Source: Polytrichum commune (lineage: Eukaryota > Streptophyta > Polytrichopsida > Polytrichales > Polytrichaceae). From it: a DNA stretch of 64,000 bases. Of the stretch, positions 45,418 to 54,767 are shown in pieces. The notes under the pieces were generated by a model. That model saw only the letters and a list, made by a program, of their open reading frames with translations, ran no database searches and was not told the origin of the DNA. A program made the position numbers and the translations under genes. The stretch covers positions 37,029,554 to 37,093,553 of the forward strand of contig OX485803.1 of assembly GCA_950295325.1 (NCBI GenBank), in the 5' to 3' direction. Numbering within the stretch: position 1 is the first letter of the stretch; each line of letters starts with the position of its first letter.

Positions 45418-45854
45418 TTGTTGTGGGCCAACATCCTAGTGTTGACGCTAGAGTCTCTAGAACATATTCTGTTGTTTTTGAAGTGTGCATTGAAACCAGC
45501 TGCCCCGTATGTGCTGACCAATGAAGAATTTGACGCTTTTGCCAACACTATCGAGTCCTTGAAGTTCCCATCGGGGCTAGTCTCAAACATGTTACAGTAC
45601 ATACGGAAGAAGAATTTTGGGGGATTGAAGTCACATGACTACCACGTGCTTATGCAACAAGTCATGCCTTTAGCCCTACGCGGTCTTTTGCAGCGTGGAC
45701 CAAGAATGGCGGTCATGCGAATTTGCAAGGTGTTTCGGACAATATGTGGTAGCGTGTGGAATCCCTCGGAGCTTGAAGATTTACAAGCGGACGTGGCACG
45801 GAGCATGGCACTTTTGGAGATTCATTTCCCTCCCTCATTTTTTGATATTATGAC
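45418..45854 (+). pseudogene. CACTA-2 transposase, DUF4218 exon, left part
   Basis: GGLKSHDYHVLMQQVMPLAL, RICKVFRTICGSVWNPSELE and HFPPSFFDIM are clear DUF4218 sequence. The exon is cut at 45854 by a solo LTR. Bases 45850-45854 (ATGAC) are the left target duplication. Confidence 0.85.
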
Positions 45855-47480
45855 TGTGAAGCCAAATCCACCACCCTTTAGCGTCCTAGTCCAGGTGATG
45901 ACTTTGAGAATCACATGTATCTATTACATCATTGAACCATGTGCAAGGTGATTTTCATGTTCAAATGAACACATTGTCTCACTCATTGTGCTTAATTAAT
46001 GTTGGCCTCTTGGCTTGTGCTAGAGTTGGCTTTCTCAAGAGTCCAACCCGCGGCTTTGGCTGCACATGCCCTTACGGACATTCCCCTCGCTCTTTTGATC
46101 TTCACCTCCTTTTTCTTGCCATTGTAAGAGTCCTCCACATTCTCCATTAATAATGCAAGTGAGTTATTTTGACCAATAGGTGCAAGTGTTGAAAAACACT
46201 TTTATCAATGGTTAAACACACTTATACAAACCCACACGTGGTACCAACTAGCCCAATGAATCTAACTATTTAGCCACCACTAAAATGGCCTAATGTGATT
46301 TAGTTTCCAATGTGCTAACACCCACTAATTGAGCTAGCCTTGCTAACCCTTAGATAGCCTAATTATGAATTGTCACTAAGCCTCGCGGCTGCAATCTATT
46401 CCAAGGTCTCGGTGCAGTCTAAATCCGGGTCTCGGTGCGGTCTCAGTCCAAGGTCTCGGTGCAGTCTCAGTCCAGGGTCTCGGTTCAGTCCAGTCCAGGG
46501 TCTCGGTTCAGTCCCAGTCCAGGGTCTCGGTTCAGTCCCAGTCCAGGGTCTCGGTGCAGTCTCAGTCCAAGGTCTCGGTTCAGTCCCAGTCCAGGGTCTC
46601 GGTGCAATCTCAGTCCAAGGTCTCGGTTCAGTCCCAGTCCAGGGTCTCGATGCAGTCCTAGTCCAGGGTCTCGGTGCAGTCTCAGTCCAGGGTCTCGGTT
46701 CAGTCCCAGTCCAAGGTCTCGGTGCAGTCCCAGTCCAGGGTCTCGGTGTAGTCTCAGTCCAGGTCTCGGTGCAGTCCCAGTTGCTCCTTAATACAATCCT
46801 CTCATTCACTAATCAAATGCCTTCTAAGTGTTTCTCCTTCTTTCCTTTTCCTTTCTCCTAAGTAATGAACTAAGCTAACACACTAATCTCACTAACTACT
46901 AACTAATCAACACGTGCAATCTTAAACTCTAAGATCCCACTCCCTTGGGAGGCATTGAGAGAGAGAGCTTAACCAACTACCTTCACTAAAACTAATAACC
47001 CACCCACGTGGCTCAAGCTCTTAAGAGCTTGCTCCCTTGAGAGCGCTTGATGGAGAGAGAGGGAAATGAGAGAAAAAACACCTTAAGTAGCAAAGAGGGA
47101 GAGAGGGAGAGAGAGGTGAGGATAGGGTGAGAGGATTAGCACCTCCAATCACAATCCCTTAACCTTCTCCTCCAAAGTAGGGACTAATCCCCATCCACCA
47201 AGCTTCCTTCTTCCTAAACTAACAAGGTGGATCCAAAAGTGGGCATTTAACCCGCGGAGCTCACCTTGCCTGACCTTACCCCTTACTCACATAATCAAGG
47301 CATTCTCCTATTGAAATCAAACCTTGAAATAACCACACCACACATTCTAATGCCTAAACTTAAATCCACACCACACTTCACTCTTTTTATGTTTTGTGAA
47401 TAATCATAACACCTCAAAGTCAAACTAAAATTGGTTTCGAAGAGTTAATCACCACATGTGGGCACCATTTTGGGCTCACA
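45855..47480 (-). repeat. Solo LTR (E1/E2 family) inside CACTA-2
   Basis: It begins TGTGAAGCC and ends GGGCTCACA in plus orientation, like the E1 LTR. Its last 28 bases differ from E1's mainly by small changes (TGTGGGCACC..TTTTGGGCTCACA). ATGAC flanks both sides (45850-45854 and 47481-47485). No internal element sequence is present, so recombination between two LTRs has removed the body. Confidence 0.92.
46398..46789. repeat. 24-bp minisatellite in the solo LTR
   Basis: About sixteen copies of a 24-bp unit such as GGTCTCGGTGCAGTCTCAGT plus CCAG. Because 24 is a multiple of three, several frames are open through it on both strands; none is a gene. Confidence 0.9.
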
Positions 47481-47738
47481 ATGACCCATCTAGTATATCA
47501 CCTCGTTGGAGAATTGGACTTGTGTGGACCTGTATCTTCAAGGTGGATGTATCCTATTGAAAGATACATGAAGACATTAAAGGAATATGTAAGGAACATG
47601 GCAAGACCGGAGGCGTGCATGGCGGAGGGATATGTGAGGGATGAATGCTTGGGATTCATAACGGAGTATTTGCAAAGATTTGAGGTTGTTGACCGCCGGG
47701 TTTGGGACGCAGATGAAGAGTATGGAGACGCAGAGTAG
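47481..47738 (+). pseudogene. CACTA-2 transposase, DUF4218 exon, right part
   Basis: It resumes in frame after one ATGAC copy: HLVYHLVGELDLCGP, SRWMYPIERYMKTLKEYV and EGYVRDECLGFITEYL. The frame closes at 47738. A homologous continuation (EEVLEGAGTKYMM, then HQYALSNL) lies in another frame to about 47849, so a small indel has broken it. Confidence 0.85.
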
Positions 47739-48087
47739 AGGAGGTGTTGGAAGGGGCCGGAACGAAGTACATGATGACAGCAGGGCTGAGAGATCTTGCC
47801 CACCAATATGCACTGTCAAATTTGTCCATCATGGAACCTTGGCACAAGTGAGTCGTTCTGTGTTCTGACAAACCATTCAACAACTGTGTTTTCCATACAA
47901 GTAGTAGAAAATGACTGAAGAGGCACCAGTCGTTGTGGACTCCTGCATGTAAATACACAATGTCGGTCAAATAGCACAGTTGTCGAGGGGCCACCAGTAC
48001 ATCCGTTCTTTTCGTAATCTGGCTATGAGATGGAAACAATGCAACAATTTCTTTTGGATCCTGCAATGCATGCATTGATTTTGGAGG
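47739..48087 (+). other. CACTA-2 frameshifted exon tail and intron
   Basis: The first 110 bases are the out-of-frame exon tail ending near a GTGAGT donor at 47848. The rest is intronic, with nothing else seen. Confidence 0.5.
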
Positions 48088-48831
48088 GTGGGCATGTGCA
48101 GGCAATGGGAAGCCGAAAAGGTGACAAACCCCGACATTCCTCTTTTCGAGAAATGGATCAAAGATGCAGTACATAGGGAACCCGTGGACCCCAACAATGC
48201 AAATGACTTGGACCAAGTGTTGTTGTGTAGTAGACCATCGCAAGTAGCCACGCGTTACTCAAGGATGAAGGCCTATGGAAACCACTTTCGGGTGGACGAC
48301 CGGCAATCCGCCACACTTCAAACTTATGATAGAGGTGTGGCGTCCGTGTTTCAGATTGCCTCGATGGAGTCGGCATCAACCACATTACCCTACGTGGGAG
48401 TACTAAAGGATATCCTGGAATTGAACTATGGCCCACTTCGAACCCCAATCATCCTTTTTAGGTGCGAGTGGATAAAACAATGCGACAATCGGGGTAATCC
48501 TACTTATGTAAGAGATGATGCCGGATTCATGGTTGTTAATTTCCGCCACAAAGTACCAAAGATGGCGGAGCCGTTTATTTTTCCTAGCCAATCAACACAA
48601 GTTTTTTGGTCAGAGGAAGTGGGGAAACCGGGATGGAGAGTTGTGTTGGCGAAGGAGGCACGCACAAGAAGACATGAACAATGCACATCAGATGTCTTCA
48701 TCACTATAGGCACACAAGTAGATGGAGTGGACACAGGAGAGCGTTTGAATCCATCGCCGAGTACTGTCTCCCTAGTGGGAGCCATAGAACTTTCAGATTC
48801 GGAGAACTTATTGGCAGTGGCAAGATTTTAG
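48088..48831 (+). CDS. CACTA-2 transposase, DUF4216 exon
   Basis: Contains RMKAYGNHFRVDD, YDRGVASVFQIAS, YVGVLKDILELNYGPL and PIILFRCEWIK, then QSTQVFWSEEVGKPGWRVVL, in the same order as DUF4216 of CACTA-1 and CACTA-3. The domain is open. The exon probably begins a little downstream of 48088 at an AG acceptor (ATGTGCAG|GCAATGGG fits). The tail is acidic and Ser-rich. Confidence 0.82.
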   Translation: MGMCRQWEAEKVTNPDIPLFEKWIKDAVHREPVDPNNANDLDQVLLCSRPSQVATRYSRMKAYGNHFRVDDRQSATLQTYDRGVASVFQIASMESASTTLPYVGVLKDILELNYGPLRTPIILFRCEWIKQCDNRGNPTYVRDDAGFMVVNFRHKVPKMAEPFIFPSQSTQVFWSEEVGKPGWRVVLAKEARTRRHEQCTSDVFITIGTQVDGVDTGERLNPSPSTVSLVGAIELSDSENLLAVARF

Positions 48832-49147
48832 AAGTGTGTGAGAACATATGACCACATTTCTTGATGAGCCCATAAAAAATGTTGTATTGGACAGTGGGGA
48901 CGGTTGCAGTTAATGTACCTGGGATTTTACATGCTGACATTTGCAGCATGACACATGGTAAAGATGAGTGTAGATGCAAACATGGTGAACACAGATTTTG
49001 GAGGGAAATATCCTCAAGTATGGGCAACTATAATATGACTAGATTATGAGTCCAATACGACTGGTCAATGGCAGACATTGTGTACGTGGCATGGCCGTTG
49101 AATTGGTCACATGAATACATTGATACGTGTTAATTGTTCACAGTATG
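48832..49147 (+). other. CACTA-2 3' untranslated region
   Basis: No gene seen between the transposase stop and the subterminal repeats. Confidence 0.5.
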
Positions 49148-49400
49148 CCACCTCATTGTCTGGAAAATGCCACCTCAGTGTTTGAAGTGGCATGCCACGG
49201 CATTGTCTGGAAAATGCCACCCCAGTGTCTGAAGTGGCAGGCCACCTCATTGTCTGGAGATTGCCACCTCAGTGTCTGAAGTGGTAGGCCACCTCATTGT
49301 CTGGAAAATGCCACCACAGTGTCTGAAATGGCAGGCCACCTCATTGTCTGGAAAATGCCACCTCAGTGTCTGAAGTGGCAGGCCACCTCATTGTCTGCAA
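49148..49400. repeat. CACTA-2 subterminal 48-bp repeats
   Basis: A little over five copies of a 47-48-bp unit with CCACCTCATTGTCTGGAAAA and GCCACCTCAGTGTCTGAAGT. Each half has GCCAC/GTGGC arms and can fold into a small hairpin. The position after the transposase gene fits transposase-binding subterminal repeats. Confidence 0.85.
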
Positions 49401-49850
49401 CATGTTTAGTCGTTTCAGTGTTGATTTGAGTCATTATGGGGCCTCGTCATCACCACGATGATGGCCGTACACTCTTAAACAATTGTTGTGTGACACGTCC
49501 CTCAATGTACACGTGGGCCTAGTATTGGTTACGGACTATTTTACAGTGATGACATAGTATGTCCCAGTCACGGCCAACAGGTAAATCTCTGTTCATTTGC
49601 CACATAGGATTTTCCGTCACGCATCCCCATGCAGTGGATGAATCTGTGAGGCACAATGCACAGATGTACAAATGTTTGGGGTTCCGTTCAACACATTTCA
49701 TCGAGGAATCACTACCATGATTGAACAATGACTAAGCGTTTGTACACGTCATCGGACTTGAGTGTGGCGCGTGACTGAGTCATTTAATGAGTATTTGAGG
49801 ACACGCAGTCGTTTATTCCATGGTCGGAATGGACAAGTTTTCTTCTAGTG

Positions 49851-51049
49851 GCACCGCTGCCGAGGAAGGCTTTGGTCGATTTAAGTCTAGGCAGATAATT
49901 TTGTTAGGAAATACTGAGAGGCTTGGGACTTGGGTAAAGAGTTAAAATTAAGACTTTTGACAGTCCAAAAAGCTAGAAAACAAGTTAATAACTATTTTAA
50001 GACTTTTTTCACAATCCTGAGGTAATAATTTGAATTCAATATTACCCCAAGGCCACATGCATAGAGTTAGAATCAAATGCCCATTTTATGGATCAGCTCA
50101 AAGTATAGTAGTATAGACGGCATCGGAAATTCTTAAATTATCATTTTAAAGATAGACCCTTTGGATTGTCCGAAACAAATGTAGAAGAGTTAAACCTTAT
50201 AGGCTTCGAGGAAACCGTTGAAAGAATTGTTAAACTTAAAACTCCAAATGACCTATTACCCAAAAAAAAAAACAGATTGAAAGTACTTGTCAAACAAAGT
50301 CACCTCCACAAATAGTGTGTTGGACTTGCAAAGGTCTAGGACCTACTCGAGGGATTGTGAAGTAAATAAGCTTAAGTTTAAAGCTAACTTTGTGGGAAGA
50401 TTGAAAACAAAAGTGTTAACCCATACAATTGGGGTACAAACCGATTCCCTATGAGTGTGTTATTTCTAACACTAATGTGTCAACATTCAATGAGATGTGT
50501 CCTAACTTAACTTCGAGCTACATGAAAATTCAAATCTCGCCTCCCTCTTGAATAAAAAATTTAAGCAATCTCTGAATTTTTGCAGCTCTGAATTCATCAC
50601 AATCCACCACTGAAGGAGAACTCGTAACTCGTTTTGAACATTATTACAACACACAATGTGATCAATATCGTCTTCTAGTTGTGTGAAGTGGATGCAATGT
50701 ACACATGATCTTAGTTGCTCCCTCACAAAGACGATACTCAAAATTGTAATGTAGTCATTTTCATGGAGTTTTTGCCATTTGTTGTCATTTCTTTTGCAAA
50801 GCACGAATGATATTTGGCCTCATAGAGATCAAATTGTATTGAGACCATTGTAGGTCTAAATAATCACGATGCAACTTCAAACATGAGGCAATGTGCTTTG
50901 GATTTGTTAACCATCTCATACTAATTGTGTGTTTCACATCCTACGAGAAGTGGGCTAGTAGGAAAACATAACCATTAAAGACCCATCTGCCTTATTTAAA
51001 TGCCTTTCTTCTTTGTATATCTTTGATTTGCAGTTAGTTTATCCATCAA
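49851..51049. other. Spacer between CACTA-2 and the Harbinger-like element
   Basis: AT-rich. A 100-codon minus-strand frame (50804-50502) has no recognisable family. No gene can be supported. Confidence 0.4.
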
Positions 51050-51052
51050 TAA

Positions 51053-54007
51053 GGGCAAGTTTACATGGGGTCTCAAGTCCCACCCATGTTCGCAAGTCCC
51101 AACATGGAGGCAAAGTCATAACTTTTGAGCCTCAAGACACCATTAAAATATGATTAATTGATATTAAAGCCATATATTTTGATTATTTTAGGCACAAAAA
51201 AACTCACTTGATTTGTGTTGAGAGTTGGGTCTAGCATTTTGCTCAACCCAACTCTCAACACAAGTCCCAAGTGTCACCTCCATAAAGTGTTGCCATATCA
51301 TACTTGAGACTTGGGACTTGGGGTTCCATGTGAAGTGGTAAGTCCCAATCACGGGGGGATCACACCCCCTTACATTTTGTAACCACGTGCGATAATGGGG
51401 TATTTTATGGGGGGATATTTATGCACCTCTCAATATTTTTTTCCTCCCTATTTGTAGATATAAAGCTACTTTGACGTATTTTTTAGCACCCTATATTTAT
51501 TTGTAATTATTTAGAGAGTTTATTTTTTGGCATCATATTTTTAAAAATAAATCGTACAAGTACCAAATAGTGGACGAAATACTATAGCATTGCAAAATCG
51601 ACTATGTTAGCAAAACGTTTCATACCTTCCATCTTGTCATTCAATCGGTTTTAATTAGTTATACCAATGCTAAACCATTCAAAGTCCCATTCAAAACACA
51701 ACCAATAGCACTTGGATACTAGTTAAAAGGTTACCAATAAACATGGATATAACAAAATGTACAAGCTAACATAAACAAGTTGTAAACGCAAATAGAACAA
51801 AACAAGAAATACAATCAATTATCATAAGACATAAAAATTTGCACAACTATATACTCCAAAACAAAAGATTGCCTTCAAATGAAAAAAAAAACTAAATACA
51901 AAAATTGAAAACATGTACTTTAATTGTGTTCATAAACACATTCAACCTTGTACCAAATACTAACAATGTGGAGGATTGGGATAATACTATGTACCCTCCA
52001 ATATATGTTAAAGTACATGTCAATATCCACTACAATGTCATGATAAGACTAAAATTTTTGGAGAGGTTTCAAACCAATGATGACGAATAACTAAAACTAA
52101 TTATTGGTATGAGGCGGGCAACCTTCAAAGTCTCCGACCACTCCAACACGTCTTCCTCCAAGGCAAAGCACAATCCTCCGAGTCTACTATGGTGAGGTTG
52201 CCAAATGTTGTAGCACACCAATCGATCATCTACAACAGATTGTTATAACAAAAGGATTGTTATAATCAATAGAATGTTGGCATATTGGACATTATTAGCA
52301 AGACAAGTAAGAGCAACAACAAAAACTGATGAAGAATGAACCACAATCCAACATTAATTCTCATAATTTCATGGCTTAAAAAGTAGGTTTTAGATTTTGA
52401 AAATTGAAGATGCTCATTCAAAAATCTATTCAAGACCAAATAACAAGAAAATGTGCAAATTTAAGGTTTAGGAGTACATAGTACCTAACTTCCTCCGAAT
52501 TTGGATTGAGAGTTAACTCATCATCTTCATGTATTTGAAAAGATGAATACATGCTTATCACTTCAACCATCTAATGCTCATTAATAAATGACATCTTTGA
52601 ATGAAGCAAGAGATTTTTATAGATTAAATAACACCTACTAACTTACAAAACATTTTCTACAATAATCATTCATAATTTATACACTAGAAAAGAAAATTAA
52701 CTATTTTGTGGTATGGGTATAGGGTCACAACCAATATCCTACATCACTATCAATTTCATGTAGATTTCTCAACAAGCTCATTCAAGGAATTCTCATCAAC
52801 TGGGTTAAGCTCAAAGACATCCCTCTCTATATCAAATGACATAGTCACTGCACAAATTATACTATCTACATCAACCCAAATAGAATCCGAGTGGTCAGAT
52901 TTGAATTTGAAGTGTCCAATGGTTTTTCTAAAATAATTAAGATAAACCATAAAACCGGTTCCGGCAATACTTATTTATTTACCTTTGTTCACCTCCCGAT
53001 TGAGATTGTCAATGGGATGCCTGCAACTTCCCCACCTTGTACCTACCTTCTGTCTCATTTTTGGAACTCATCATATATATCACATGCCCTGGTCAGCTCC
53101 ATTAAGGACACATGTAGGTTGCATATTTTTGTAAGGTCTTCTCCTAGTCCTCTAAACAACCGATTTAATTGTAGATGAGAGAGTTGTCGTACTGCTTTGT
53201 ATAAAATACACTCCACAATCCATCCCAAGGCCCAACATTCTCTCTGTAGAAAATGAAGCATTGATGTAATCATCAACATCTCATCTTTCTACGCTTAATT
53301 CAGGTCTTGTAGCTCTTCATCTTTCTACATCCCACATTCAAGAGGGCGTTGGAAATCAATAGTATGTTGTAAAAAACAAACAATGAAAGAGGAAAATCAA
53401 AGAGGTGGAGTTTGAAATCAACTCTTACTACACGAGAGCAGAGCAAGCCGAGTCTTCGATGCTTGTGAAAACCTTGTGTGGATGCTATAGAGCAAAGAAG
53501 AAAGCTCCAAATAATATGTCTTACCTACCGCTTTCGCGCCACCATGCTTGCCCAAACCCTAAGCAAGCCCAAGGGCCGTTGAAAAGTCGCAACATTCTTT
53601 CTCAAAACAAAAATCCACAACATTTCCCTCCATACTAACGTATTTCATTCAAATTTGGACAAAATTTAAACAATATTCATCCAAGTAGTCAAACCCATAT
53701 TATTCTATTGATCCAACTACATACATTTGGGGGGATCCAATATCTATGACCCAATTTTTTTCTACTAATTACTAAAATGAAGGATTTATTCACCACCTTA
53801 TTTTACATATAATCATGTAGGGGACATATTTCCAATGCTATGGTAGATCTAACAAATCTATAAAATTTACCCTCAACGAATTTAATTGACCCTATGTTTT
53901 ATCTCACGTGGTTTCTAAAATTCCGATAGTCACCTCCCCGAGGTCCCAATTTCCATGCTCTCAATTCCATGCTCTAAAGTAACTTGGGACCCCATGTGAA
54001 CCAACCC
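51053..54007. mobile_element. PIF/Harbinger-like element with TAA target duplication
   Basis: The left end GGGCAAGTTTACATGGGGTC and the inverted right end GGGTTGGTTCACATGGGGTC match over about 27 bases with a few mismatches. TAA flanks both sides (51050-51052 and 54008-54010). GGG-initial ends with a TWA duplication are the hallmark of PIF/Harbinger. I do not see a Harbinger transposase or Myb-like protein in the 2955-bp body, so it is likely non-autonomous. Short open stretches at 52706-53279 could be gene fragments of unknown origin. Confidence 0.78.
51213..51263. repeat. 18-bp perfect inverted repeat (hairpin)
   Basis: TTGTGTTGAGAGTTGGGT (51213-51230) and its exact complement (51246-51263) are separated by 15 bases. 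It sits 160 bp inside the left end of the Harbinger-like element. Confidence 0.92.
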
Positions 54008-54010
54008 TAA

Positions 54011-54767
54011 GTGTTTTTTACAAATTTTGGTAAACCAATTCTTGTTTTTTTCTTTTTCTTTTCAAGAATTTGATGTTTATACTATGCGAATAATTTTAAA
54101 TATTGCAATTAACACTATATTCGTTAATTGGAGACTTTGGAAAGTCTCAAAATAAATTGGACCCGTAGTTTCGGATGCGAATATTGTGAACGTAGGGAAC
54201 ATGAGGAACAATGGCAACATAATGTTCGAAAGATCCATATGTGATGAATATATATGTTTCTAAATATAGTAATTATTTGGGGGATAATCAAAACTACGCC
54301 AACACAATATTCCAATGTCACAAATTCACAATTATTTTGTATTTTTGATTTTGTATTGAACAAAATTAACGAATCTATAAATAGCCATCTGATTTTATAT
54401 CTAGGGACTCTTGGATGCGTATCCCAAACATAACATCTTAGCCAATTGTGGGTGAATTGAACGGCACATCCCAAACGCAACAATATTAAAATAATTTGAC
54501 AGTGTGTATAAGAAATTGCAAATTAGCATCTGCAATATAATTATATAGTTTGGACTCCACATCCGTAAACACAAACATATAAAAAACATTTGATAGCGCA
54601 TGTGAAGTTGGATTCCACATCCGTAAATCAATACAATCATGATATATAATTGTAATCTATAAAATTGCTATAAAATGTGTCTAATATAGTATTCGACCCC
54701 AATGTCATATATTTCATGAAAAACCAAGATACATTTCAAATAATTGTGGTCCAACCCTACGTCAATA
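54011..54767. other. Left flank of the DUF7869 gene with ACATCCGTAAA motifs
   Basis: Non-coding, AT-rich. It holds repeated motifs: CACATCCGTAAA at 54560 and 54616, GGATGCGTATCCCAAA at 54412, CACATCCCAAACG at 54465 and TCGGATGCG at 54171. The same core recurs on the other side of the gene. Confidence 0.6.

Larger units (their letters stand above)
29092..49850 (+). mobile_element. CACTA-2 coding part, interrupted by nested retrotransposons
   Basis: The plus-strand pieces at 29092-30620, 44916-45133, about 45418-45854, 47481-47738 and 48088-48831 together give the transposase domain order of CACTA-1 and CACTA-3. LTR-A with LTR-B inside it, and a solo LTR, account for the gaps. A possible right end (TTCTTCTAGTG at 49840-49850, inverse CACTAGAAGAA) follows the subterminal repeats. 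No left mate was found, so the boundaries are provisional. Confidence 0.75.

Noticed and set aside
46370-46861. Long overlapping open frames on both strands (up to 163 codons)
   Set aside because: They are produced by the 24-bp minisatellite, whose unit length is a multiple of three; composition is purely repetitive.
50502-50804. 100-codon minus-strand frame as a gene
   Set aside because: It has no recognisable family, lies in AT-rich spacer and has no clear splice or promoter context; kept only as a remark.
49840-52693. TTCTTCTAGTG at 49840 and CACTAGAAAAG at 52682 as a TIR pair
   Set aside because: They face outward rather than inward and would not enclose the CACTA-2 gene; 52682 lies within the Harbinger-like element.
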